Of a DNA stretch of 64,000 bases, positions 52,258-59,384 are shown piece after piece. Both the position numbers and the translations under genes were made by a program. How positions within the stretch are numbered: the first letter of the stretch is position 1; every line of letters begins with the position of its first letter. The stretch is taken from the NCBI RefSeq assembly GCF_022919175.1, contig NZ_CP095043.1, forward strand, positions 1,116,001-1,180,000, written 5' to 3'. Below the pieces are notes generated by a model. That model was not told the origin of the DNA. It was given only the letters and a program-made list of their open reading frames with translations, and did no database searches. This DNA is from Leucobacter rhizosphaerae (GTDB taxonomy: Bacteria > Actinomycetota > Actinomycetes > Actinomycetales > Microbacteriaceae).

Positions 52258-53150
52258 AGCTGCCCGAACCGATCATCCTGAGCTCCGGCCTCACCGCCGA
52301 GGTCGAGGAGGACCGCTGGGTTCCGGGATCCATCCAACTGCTCGTCGACGGCACGCCGCAGTCCCACGTCAATCTCGCGGACCCGGGTGAGCTGTTCTTC
52401 GAGTACATCCGGCGCATCGGGCACGTCATCGATCTGTTCCGCCCGGACGGCGCGCCGATCTCCGCGCTGCATCTGGGCGGCGGCGCCTTCACGCTGCCGC
52501 GCTACGTGGAGGCCACCCGGCCCGGGAGCCGCCAGCAGATCGTGGAGATCGAGGGCGCCCTGGTCGATCTGGTGCGCGAGGCCGCTCCGCTCCCGAAGCG
52601 GGCGAGCATCCGCGTGCGGAGAGGGGACGCTCGGGAGGTGCTGCAGCGGCTGCCGAGCGGCATGCAGGGCGCGATGGACCTGGTCGTCGTCGACATCTTC
52701 GCCGGCGACCGCACACCCGCGCACGTGTCGAGCGTCGAGTTCTACGAGCTGATCCGTCCGCTGCTCGCCCCCGACGGCATGGTCGTGGTGAACGCGGCCG
52801 ACGGGCCGGGGCTGCCGTTCGTGCGCGGGCAGGCCGCCACGCTGTCGAGTCTCTTCGGCTCCGTCGCGGCGATCGCCGAGCCGCAGGTGCTGAAGGGTCG
52901 ACGGTTCGGCAATGTTGTGCTGCTCGCGACCGGCGCCGGAGCCGCGGACTCAGAGCGCGACGCGGAGCGCGACGCGGAGCGCGACGCAAGCCTCGACTGG
53001 CTGCCGCGCCTGCTCGCGAGTGGACCCCACCCCGCTCGTCTTCTCACGGGCCGGGAGTTCACCGACTTCGTGCGCGGGGCCGCGGTGGTCACGGACGCGA
53101 CGGCCGTGGCGTCCCCGGCGCCGGCGCGCGAGCTGTTCGAGCGTGGCTGA
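52254..53150 (+). CDS. Spermidine synthase-like methyltransferase-fold protein
   Basis: The 298-residue product has the N-terminal beta hairpins and Rossmann domain of the spermidine synthase family (SALHLGGGAFTLPRYV, VEIEGALVDLVRE, RRGDAREVLQRL, DLVVVDIFAGDRTP). The catalytic aspartate motif of true aminopropyltransferases (DSTDP type) is replaced by DIFAGD, so a polyamine substrate is doubtful; such proteins are widespread in actinobacteria. Residues about 232-245 contain an ERDA repeat. It overlaps the glutaredoxin gene by four bases and the SprT gene by eight. Confidence 0.85.
   Translation: MKLPEPIILSSGLTAEVEEDRWVPGSIQLLVDGTPQSHVNLADPGELFFEYIRRIGHVIDLFRPDGAPISALHLGGGAFTLPRYVEATRPGSRQQIVEIEGALVDLVREAAPLPKRASIRVRRGDAREVLQRLPSGMQGAMDLVVVDIFAGDRTPAHVSSVEFYELIRPLLAPDGMVVVNAADGPGLPFVRGQAATLSSLFGSVAAIAEPQVLKGRRFGNVVLLATGAGAADSERDAERDAERDASLDWLPRLLASGPHPARLLTGREFTDFVRGAAVVTDATAVASPAPARELFERG
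52953..52988 (+). repeat. Three tandem 12-bp repeats encoding ERDA
   Basis: GAGCGCGACGCG occurs three times in tandem (last base of the last copy A) inside the spermidine synthase-like gene. In-frame. Confidence 0.85.
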
Positions 53151-53592
53151 TCCCGCCCGCGTCCGAGTCTGGGCGGAGGCGCTCATCCGGATGCATCTGG
53201 ACCCGGACGTGTGGACGTTCGACTTCGACCACGCCAAACGACGTGCGGGACTCTGCAACTACACCGACCATCGGATCACCGTGTCGCGGTACCTGAGCGA
53301 GAAGTTCGAGGACGACGAGATCCACCAGGTCCTGCTGCACGAGGTCGCTCACGCGATCGCGGGCCCGCAGGCCGGGCACGGGGCCGCCTGGAAGCGCGTC
53401 GCCGAGGAGCTCGGGTACGTCGGCGGGCGCACCCACGACGGCGAGATCGCGCACGAGCGCGCGCCGTGGATCGGCGTGTGCCCCGCCGGGCACGAGCACT
53501 TCCGCTTCCGCCGCCCGACACGGGTCACGTCGTGCGGCACCTGCACCCGCGGCTTCTCACGGGCGCACCTCATCGAGTGGCGACGGCGGTGA
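53143..53592 (+). CDS. SprT-like zinc metalloprotease domain protein
   Basis: The 149-residue product has the metalloprotease motif H66-E67-x-x-H70 in LLHEVAHAIAG followed by a third His in QAGHG, and a C-terminal zinc ribbon with Cys pairs (VCPAG and SCGTCTRGF). This is the SprT/SprT-like family, which in eukaryotes (Spartan) cleaves DNA-protein crosslinks; the bacterial role is not settled. GTG 53143 is the start because it reads through the stop region of the upstream gene with an 8-base overlap (GTGGCTGA). Confidence 0.88.
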   Translation: MADPARVRVWAEALIRMHLDPDVWTFDFDHAKRRAGLCNYTDHRITVSRYLSEKFEDDEIHQVLLHEVAHAIAGPQAGHGAAWKRVAEELGYVGGRTHDGEIAHERAPWIGVCPAGHEHFRFRRPTRVTSCGTCTRGFSRAHLIEWRRR

Positions 53593-53612
53593 CCGTCGGG
53601 CCCTGATCCCGC

Positions 53613-54188
53613 TCAGCAGCCGACGCCCGCGAGCGCCTGGCGCAGCAGCGCACCCCGACCGCCCGGCAGCTCCGAGAGCGTCGCCTCGGCGAGCGCCTCG
53701 GACGGCGCCATCCACGTCACCTCGAGCGCGTCCTGGCGCGGGTTGCACGTGCCGGTCACGGGCACGACGTAGACCAGCGAGACGGCGTGCTGCCGGGCAT
53801 CGACGTACGCGGAGATGCCGGGCATCGGGAAGTACTCGGCGACCTGCATGGGCACGACGGTCGCCGGCATCTGCGGGAAGGCCATCGGGCCGAGATCGTT
53901 CTCGAGGTGGCGGAAGAGCGCCTCGCGGAGCGTCTCGCCGTACCGCACGCGACCGGAGACGAAGGACCGCGTCATCTCACCCTCCGGGGTGCCGCGCAGG
54001 AGGAGTCCGACCTCGATGACCTGCCCGAGCCCGTCGAGCCGCACGGGAACCGCCTCGACGTAGACGACCGGCAGCCGGCCGCGGACGAAGTTCAGCTCGT
54101 CCTCGCTCAACCACCCCGGGTTGCCCGCGGGCGCGGGGCGGTCCTCCGGTCCCTCGGCGTCGGGCAGCTCGGCCGTGTCGATGCTCAT
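53613..54188 (-). CDS. Nudix-like DUF4916 protein
   Basis: The 191-residue product belongs to the actinobacterial family with a degenerate Nudix fold: WLSEDELNFVRGRLPVVYVE, a Nudix-box-like GETLREALFRHLENDLG and LVYVVPVTGTCNPRQDALE. The N-terminal about 25 residues are acidic and Pro-rich. The ATG at 54188 fits the conserved start; CAGAAT stands 6 bases before it. The substrate is unknown. Confidence 0.85.
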   Translation of the reverse strand: MSIDTAELPDAEGPEDRPAPAGNPGWLSEDELNFVRGRLPVVYVEAVPVRLDGLGQVIEVGLLLRGTPEGEMTRSFVSGRVRYGETLREALFRHLENDLGPMAFPQMPATVVPMQVAEYFPMPGISAYVDARQHAVSLVYVVPVTGTCNPRQDALEVTWMAPSEALAEATLSELPGGRGALLRQALAGVGC

Positions 54189-54235
54189 GCTGCCATTCTG
54201 CCCTACCCGGCCGAGCGCGGCGCTGAAGGCCGACC

Positions 54236-54272
54236 GCGCAGCGCATAGGTCCCGTCGAGCGCAGCGCATAGG
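54236..54272 (+). repeat. 14-bp direct repeat upstream of the amidase gene
   Basis: GCGCAGCGCATAGG occurs at 54236-54249 and again at 54259-54272, 23 bases apart, roughly two helical turns. The second copy runs into the putative -10 box TAGGCT. Either two activator/repressor sites or a small duplication. Confidence 0.6.
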
Positions 54273-54274
54273 CT
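54269..54274 (+). promoter_or_regulatory. Putative -10 box of the nitrilase-family gene (leaderless)
   Basis: TAGGCT is followed by six bases and the ATG at 54281. Confidence 0.45.
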
Positions 54275-54280
54275 GGGAGC

Positions 54281-55123
54281 ATGACCGCACCGACTCCCCC
54301 AACCCGGCGCATCGCCCTCGTGCAGCTCGCCAGCCCGGACACCGAGACGCAGTCCGCGCGGATCGACCGCGTCGAGAGCCTGCTGCGCCAGCACACGGGC
54401 GTCGACCTGTTCGTGCTGCCGGAGCTCTGGAGCGCCGGGTACTTCGCCTTCGACCGCTACGACGAGCTCGCGGAAACGCTCGACGGGCCCACGGTGACGA
54501 TGGTGCGGCGGGTGGCGCAGGATCTCGGCTCGGCGATCCATCTCGGCAGCATCATCGAGCGCGGTGCCGACGGCGCGCTGCACAACACGGCCGTGCTCGT
54601 CGACGCCGACGGCGCGATCGCCCAGACCTACCGCAAGATCCACGTTTTCGGCTACCAGTCCCTGGAGTCGCAGCTGCTGGCGCCCGGCGCCACGCTCAGC
54701 GTCGTCGACACCCCGGTCGGAGCGGTCGGCAGCACCACGTGCTACGACCTGCGCTTCCCGGGGCTCTGGCAGGAGCTCAGCACGCGCGGCGCGGAGGTCG
54801 TGATCGTCCCGGCCGCGTGGCCCGCGGCGCGGCGCGAGCACTGGTGCCTGCTGACGCAGGCCCGGGCCGTGGAGCACCAGCTCTGGGTCCTCGCCTGCAA
54901 CGCGTGCGGGTCGCAGGGGGACGTGCAGCTCGGCGGGTTCAGTCGGGTGGTCGACCCCGCGGGCCGGGTGGTCGCCGAGTGCGGTGACGGCGAAGAGGTG
55001 CTCATCGTGGAGCTCGATCCCGCGCGGGTGGCAGAGGTGCGCGCGGAGTTCCCCGTGATCGCGGACCGGCTCAGCGCGGACGACTACGCGGCGCTCGGCA
55101 CGGACCCGGGTGCGCGAGCGTGA
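54281..55123 (+). CDS. Nitrilase-superfamily amidase (omega-amidase-like)
   Basis: The 280-residue product has the complete catalytic triad of the carbon-nitrogen hydrolases: E48 (VLPELW), K119 (YRKIHVFG) and C154 (TTCYDLRFP). The pattern is closest to omega-amidase/deaminated glutathione amidase branches, which hydrolyse alpha-ketoglutaramate or damaged thiols; the exact substrate is not readable. The following Nudix gene starts with a GTGA overlap. Confidence 0.9.
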   Translation: MTAPTPPTRRIALVQLASPDTETQSARIDRVESLLRQHTGVDLFVLPELWSAGYFAFDRYDELAETLDGPTVTMVRRVAQDLGSAIHLGSIIERGADGALHNTAVLVDADGAIAQTYRKIHVFGYQSLESQLLAPGATLSVVDTPVGAVGSTTCYDLRFPGLWQELSTRGAEVVIVPAAWPAARREHWCLLTQARAVEHQLWVLACNACGSQGDVQLGGFSRVVDPAGRVVAECGDGEEVLIVELDPARVAEVRAEFPVIADRLSADDYAALGTDPGARA

Positions 55124-55542
55124 GCGCGGCCAGTCGGGAGATCCGGGTGAGCGCGGTGGTCATGCGCGATCCGCGGGGCCGGGTGCTCAACGTGCGCAAG
55201 CGCGGCACGGTGATGCTCATGCTGCCGGGCGGCAAGCACGAGCCGGGTGAGAACCCTCGCGCGACCGCCGTCCGAGAGTTCTCCGAGGAGCTCGGGATCG
55301 ACCTCGACGTCGACCGGCTCGACGCCCTGGGGGTGTTCGCCTCGCCTGCGGCGAACGAACCGGGCCACACCGTCGTCGCGGCCGTGTTCGAGCACCCGTT
55401 CGTCGCGGCCGCGGCGAGCGCTGTGCCCCGGGCGGAGATCGAGCACCTCGAGTGGGTCGATCCGGCGCGGGATCGCGGCGACTTGGCGCCGCTCAACACC
55501 GAGCACGTGTTCCCGGCGCTCCGCGCCCGCGACGGGAGATGA
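55120..55542 (+). CDS. Nudix hydrolase
   Basis: The 140-residue product has a full Nudix box, GGKHEPGENPRATAVREFSEELG, split by the consensus G-x5-E-x7-REUxEExGU, with the catalytic glutamates present. The N-terminal strand is SAVVMRDPRGRVLNVRKRG. It is most likely a nucleotide or MutT-like hydrolase. It is coupled to the amidase gene (GTGA 55120-55123). Confidence 0.9.
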   Translation: MSAASREIRVSAVVMRDPRGRVLNVRKRGTVMLMLPGGKHEPGENPRATAVREFSEELGIDLDVDRLDALGVFASPAANEPGHTVVAAVFEHPFVAAAASAVPRAEIEHLEWVDPARDRGDLAPLNTEHVFPALRARDGR

Positions 55543-55571
55543 TCGACTCCGAGGATCCGGCAGTCGCATGC

Positions 55572-55651
55572 GCCGAACGCCTCCCATCGCGCCGAGAGCC
55601 TCCGAAGTGAGCGCGCAGATCAGAGGCGTTCGGCAAGAACGGAGGCTCTCG
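55572..55651. repeat. Element of two interleaved perfect 12-bp inverted repeats
   Basis: Arm A GCCGAACGCCTC (55572-55583) is complementary to A' GAGGCGTTCGGC (55623-55634); arm B CGAGAGCCTCCG (55593-55604) is complementary to B' CGGAGGCTCTCG (55640-55651). The order is A-B-A'-B', so both stems can form at once only as an H-type pseudoknot. The element fills the 147-base gap between two convergent genes and contains no open frame. It may be a terminator, a mobile repeat or a structured RNA. Confidence 0.85.
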
Positions 55652-55689
55652 ATCGGGATGAGGGTGGGTGCAGAGCGCAGACGCCCACG

Positions 55690-56046
55690 CTAGGCCTTCC
55701 GCTTCGTAGGTGCCTTCCGCTTCGCCGTCGCCTTGGGCGTCGGTGTCGGCAGCACCGCCGCCGTCGCGTCGATGAGGCCGGTGAGCCACTCCCGGTCCTC
55801 CCAGCGGTCTCCGCTCACCCGGAAGTACAGCTTCGATCCGGGGTACGCGGGCGCCTCGTCGGGCTCGCCGATGTAGGCGCGCCCCGCGTCGGTGGGCTTC
55901 ACGAAGAGCTCGTCGTCGCAGATGAACGCGACGACCTTCTCGTCGCAGTAGAGCCCGTACTCGCCGAACATCTTGCGGTAGCGGATGTTCGGAAGCGCAC
56001 CGAGCTGGTCGGCGAGGAACTCCATGGTCTCGGCTCTGGTACCCAT
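55690..56046 (-). CDS. TfoX N-terminal domain protein
   Basis: The 118-residue product has the TfoX-N core: EFLADQLGALPNIRYRKMFGEYGLY, AFICDDELFVKPTD and GSKLYFRVSGD. The tail is Lys/Ala/Thr-rich (KRKAPTKRKA), possibly DNA- or RNA-binding. TfoX/Sxy regulates competence in gamma-proteobacteria, but the single N-domain proteins of actinobacteria have no known role. The start at 56046 has TAGGGT 7 bases before it. Confidence 0.87.
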   Translation of the reverse strand: MGTRAETMEFLADQLGALPNIRYRKMFGEYGLYCDEKVVAFICDDELFVKPTDAGRAYIGEPDEAPAYPGSKLYFRVSGDRWEDREWLTGLIDATAAVLPTPTPKATAKRKAPTKRKA

Positions 56047-56053
56047 GTCGTCC

Positions 56054-56059
56054 ACCCTA
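56054..56059 (-). promoter_or_regulatory. Putative -10 box of the TfoX gene (leaderless)
   Basis: TAGGGT on the minus strand is followed by seven bases and the ATG at 56046. Confidence 0.4.
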
Positions 56060-56090
56060 CGCGGTCCTCGGGACGAACCGCAGCCGCCGC

Positions 56091-56119
56091 TTCGAGAACC
56101 CATCAGCAATGCATAGCTT
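56091..56119 (+). promoter_or_regulatory. Candidate promoter of the DUF4956-VTC operon
   Basis: TTCGAG (56091-56096) and TAGCTT (56114-56119) have a 17-base spacer. The -35 is imperfect. The inferred start is near 56126, about 70 bases before the first GTG. Confidence 0.4.
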
Positions 56120-56124
56120 CCGGA

Positions 56125-56142
56125 GATGTGATGGAGCACATC
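56125..56142 (+). promoter_or_regulatory. Inverted repeat at the inferred transcription start of the DUF4956 operon
   Basis: GATGTG and CACATC flank six bases. Located at the inferred start site, this could be a repressor site or a 5' hairpin. Confidence 0.35.
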
Positions 56143-56194
56143 CAACGGAGCCCGGCCCCGCCGCTCCGCCACTCACCGAACTCCCGGAGCCCTC

Positions 56195-56872
56195 GTGACC
56201 GCACTCAGCCCCCTCCTCATCGCGATCGACATCGCGGCCGCCCTCATCCTCACGCTCGGTCTCTACTACCGGCGGCACCGCCGACGCGATCTCGTGGTCG
56301 CGTTCCTCGGGGTGAACATCGGGGTGCTCGCGGTGGCGACCGTGCTCAGCACCGCGGAGGTCGCGCTGGGCCTCGGACTCGGGCTGTTCGGAGTGCTCTC
56401 CATCATCCGACTGCGCTCGTCCGAGATCAGTCAGCGCGAGGTCGCCTACTACTTCTCCGCACTCGCAATGGGGTTGATCGGGGGGCTCGCGCAGACCGAT
56501 ATCACAGTGCCGACCCTGCTCATCGGCCTGATCCTCGCCGTGATGTGGGTCGCGGATCACCCGTCGATCCTGAGCCGGAGCCGTCACCAGCTGGTGCGCC
56601 TCGACCGCGCCATCGCCGATGAGGCGGAGCTGCGCGACGAGCTCGGCCGCCGCCTCGGCGGGACCGTGACCTCCGCGGCCGTGCAGGATCTCGACTTCGT
56701 GAACGACACGACCCTCGTCGACGTGCGGTACCGAGTGCCGCGGGCGCCGCGGATCGCGCGGCCGACCGCCGGCGGCCTGCGATCGTCGCGGCGCAGCACT
56801 GCCACCGCGCCTCGAGCCGCAGGCGCGGACGCAGAGACGGTGCTGCAGCTCACGGGCGGGGCACCCCGATGA
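56195..56872 (+). CDS. DUF4956 membrane protein
   Basis: The 225-residue product has an N-terminal membrane part with about four spans (residues 5-24, 34-56, 60-75 and 85-117) and the conserved cytoplasmic loop RLRSSEISQREVAYYFSALAMGL, diagnostic of DUF4956. The C-terminal about 100 residues are soluble, with an Asp/Val-rich beta part and an Arg/Ala-rich tail. It starts at GTG and is coupled to the next gene by a 4-base overlap. In other Gram-positive bacteria DUF4956 genes stand beside VTC-domain and CotH or Cthe_2159-like genes, so a shared envelope function is probable, but none is proven. Confidence 0.88.
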   Translation: MTALSPLLIAIDIAAALILTLGLYYRRHRRRDLVVAFLGVNIGVLAVATVLSTAEVALGLGLGLFGVLSIIRLRSSEISQREVAYYFSALAMGLIGGLAQTDITVPTLLIGLILAVMWVADHPSILSRSRHQLVRLDRAIADEAELRDELGRRLGGTVTSAAVQDLDFVNDTTLVDVRYRVPRAPRIARPTAGGLRSSRRSTATAPRAAGADAETVLQLTGGAPR

Positions 56873-57720
56873 CCGGCATCACGCGCGCCGTCGCCCACTG
56901 CGGACCGGTGTCGCTCGACGCGCTCACCGCCGAGGCCGAACTGCTCACCCGCGTGGACCGCAAGTACCTCATGCGGATCGACGGCGCCCGCGCCGTGCTC
57001 TGCGCCGTCGATGACCGCACCCGCGTGCTGGAGCAGCACGGCGCGCGCGACTTCGCCTACGAGTCCGTGTACTTCGACACCGCCGATCGCCTGAGCTACC
57101 ACCTCGCGGCACGATCCCGACGCCGCCGCTTCAAGCTCCGCTCGCGCACCTACGTCGGCGCCGGTGTCTCCTTCCTGGAGATGAAGACCCGCGGCGGGCG
57201 CGGAGTCACCGTGAAGGAGCGCATCGCGTACGACCCGGGTCATCGTCGTCGGCTGACGGAGGCCGGCCGTGCGTACAGCGCCGAGGCGTTCGCGGGGATC
57301 GGTCTCGATCCCGCGCTCGTCGACGGGCTCGACGCCGCACTCACCACCCGCTATCGACGCACGACCCTCCTCGCACCGGACGGAAGCCGGGCCACGATCG
57401 ACACCGCGCTCGTGTGGATCGACGCGGATGGCCGCACGCTCGAGCTGCCGGACTGGGTGATCGTCGAGTCGAAGTCGGCGGGCCCGCCGAGCGCCCTCGA
57501 CCGTGCGCTGTGGCGCTCGGGGATGCGCCCCGCGGGCATCAGCAAGTTCGGCACCGGCACGGCGGCGCTGCACCCCGAGCTCAGCGGCAACAAGTGGGCA
57601 CGGCTGCTGCGCGGACCGTTCGCCACCGCGACCGAGAGCGCCGCTCCCGGCAGTGCCACTTCGGTCACCGCCGCTCGCCCACACCTCCCCGCACCCCGAC
57701 CGACAAAGGATCTCTCATGA
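56869..57720 (+). CDS. VTC-domain protein (polyphosphate polymerase-like)
   Basis: The 283-residue product has the tunnel fold of the VTC domain: LLTRVDRKYLM with K32, FAYESVYFDT, the basic strand RRRRFKLRSRTY, FLEMKTRGGRG, the VKERI strand and, near the end, WVIVESKS and RPAGISKFGTG. These charged residues line the polymerisation tunnel of yeast Vtc4, which makes polyphosphate from ATP. No SPX domain or membrane span is present, so membrane contact would come from the DUF4956 partner. Polymerase activity is inferred from the family. It overlaps both neighbours by four bases. Confidence 0.88.
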   Translation: MTGITRAVAHCGPVSLDALTAEAELLTRVDRKYLMRIDGARAVLCAVDDRTRVLEQHGARDFAYESVYFDTADRLSYHLAARSRRRRFKLRSRTYVGAGVSFLEMKTRGGRGVTVKERIAYDPGHRRRLTEAGRAYSAEAFAGIGLDPALVDGLDAALTTRYRRTTLLAPDGSRATIDTALVWIDADGRTLELPDWVIVESKSAGPPSALDRALWRSGMRPAGISKFGTGTAALHPELSGNKWARLLRGPFATATESAAPGSATSVTAARPHLPAPRPTKDLS

Positions 57721-59360
57721 AACGCACCTGGCTCACCGTCACCACCGTCGTCCTCGGAGGCGCGCTCCTCGCGGGGTGTACCGCCGTTCCCGGAACCGCC
57801 GCCTCGACCTCGACCACCGACGCGAATCCGGTGTCCGCCGACACCGTCGCGTTCACCGGCGACCTCTCGCCGGAGTCCGTGCTCGCGGAGAACGCAGACA
57901 TCACCACCGTGAACGATGACGAGTGGTCCGAGGCCGACGCGGTCGACATCGCGCTCGACGGCGACACCGCGACCACCTCGGGCGAGGGCGTCACCATCGA
58001 CGGCGCCACCGTCACGATCACGGCGGCCGGTGTGTACCGGGTGAGCGGGCAGCTCGACGGGCAGATCATCGTCGAGGCCCCCGATGACGCGCTCGTCGTG
58101 CTGATCCTCGACGGCGCCGACATCGCCGCCGACGGGGGCGCAGCGATCGATGTGCGCACGGCCGACGACGTCGCGATCTCCCTCGCCGCGGGCAGCCGCA
58201 ACACCGTGTCCGACGCGGCCTCCACCGCCGACGACACGGCGGCGAACGCCGCGGTCCACGCGGACACAGACCTCACGATCACGGGAAGCGGCGCGCTCGC
58301 GGTGTCGGGGAACGGCAACGACGGCATCACGAGCACCGACGACCTCGTGATCCTGTCGGGATCGATCACGGTGACGGCCGCAGATGACGCGCTCCGCGGC
58401 AAGGACGCGCTCGCGGTCGAGGGCGGCACACTCGCGCTGACGGCGACCGGCGGTGACGGCCTGAAGAGCGACCAGGAGGACGACGCCACCCAAGGCAACA
58501 TCGTGATCTCCGGCGGCACGATCGACGTCGCCGCGGGCGACGACGGGGTGCAGGCCCAGGCCGACATCGTGATCACTGGCGGTGAGGTGACGGTGAGTGT
58601 CGCCGACGACGGCATCACGGGCGAGCAGATCGTCTCCATCGGCGGCGGATCGGTGACGGTCGCGGAGTCGCTCGAGGGGATCGAGGCCGCGGCGGTCGGG
58701 ATCGGCGGCGGCACGGTGTCGGTGACCGCGAGCGACGACGGGATCAACGGATCGGGCGCAACGACCAGCACGGAAAGCGCGGATACCAGCGGCGGCATGC
58801 CCGGCGGCGGCGAGTTCGCGGATACCGGTGAGCGCGTCGAAATCTCGGGCGGCGACGTGACGGTGAACGCCGAGGGCGACGGCCTCGACTCGAACGGCTC
58901 GCTCACGATCTCGGGCGGCAACGTCACCGTGTACGGCCCCACGAACTCGGGCAACGGCGCACTGGACGCGAACGGCGACCTCGCCGTCACCGGCGGCACC
59001 CTGCTGGCGCTCGGATCCGGCGGCATGGAGCAGGCGCCCGGTGCGACCTCGACCCAGGGCTGGGTGATGCTCAACGCATCGCTCGAGGCCGGTCAGGACG
59101 CGGAGATCGTGGACGACTCGGGCGCGGTGGTCGGCACGCTGACCGCGGCGAAGTCCGCGGGGGCGGTGATCTTCTCCTCGGCCGAGGTGGAGGCCGGTGC
59201 CACCTACGAGATCGTGATCGACGGATCCTCGGCCGGCACCGCGGTCGCGGGCGAGGCCGCGGCGACCCAGGGGCCCGGCGGAGCGGGTGGCGCCGGCGGA
59301 GGGTTCGGCGGTCCGGGCGGCGGCGCGCCGAACGGCGGCGGTCAGCCGCCTCAGATGTAG
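57717..59360 (+). CDS. Secreted beta-helix lipoprotein (Cthe_2159-like carbohydrate-binding)
   Basis: The 547-residue product starts with a lipoprotein signal (VVLGGALLAGC, lipidated Cys near residue 21). Two Asp-rich segments follow and then a long run of strands with the repeat ITGGxVTVxAxDDGI, typical of the right-handed beta-helix with Ca-binding DDG turns described for Cthe_2159, an adhesin-like protein that binds polygalacturonate and cellulose. The C-terminus is Gly/Pro-rich (GGFGGPGGGAPNGGG). Located outside the membrane, it probably binds a surface polysaccharide. The ATG overlaps the VTC stop (ATGA), so the three genes form one operon. Confidence 0.9.
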   Translation: MKRTWLTVTTVVLGGALLAGCTAVPGTAASTSTTDANPVSADTVAFTGDLSPESVLAENADITTVNDDEWSEADAVDIALDGDTATTSGEGVTIDGATVTITAAGVYRVSGQLDGQIIVEAPDDALVVLILDGADIAADGGAAIDVRTADDVAISLAAGSRNTVSDAASTADDTAANAAVHADTDLTITGSGALAVSGNGNDGITSTDDLVILSGSITVTAADDALRGKDALAVEGGTLALTATGGDGLKSDQEDDATQGNIVISGGTIDVAAGDDGVQAQADIVITGGEVTVSVADDGITGEQIVSIGGGSVTVAESLEGIEAAAVGIGGGTVSVTASDDGINGSGATTSTESADTSGGMPGGGEFADTGERVEISGGDVTVNAEGDGLDSNGSLTISGGNVTVYGPTNSGNGALDANGDLAVTGGTLLALGSGGMEQAPGATSTQGWVMLNASLEAGQDAEIVDDSGAVVGTLTAAKSAGAVIFSSAEVEAGATYEIVIDGSSAGTAVAGEAAATQGPGGAGGAGGGFGGPGGGAPNGGGQPPQM

Positions 59361-59384
59361 GTCGGCCGTTCGGCGACAGCGCGG

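Noticed and set aside
55543..55689. A short gene in the gap with the interleaved repeats
   Set aside because: No frame with a plausible start and length; the constraint visible is on base pairing, not on coding.
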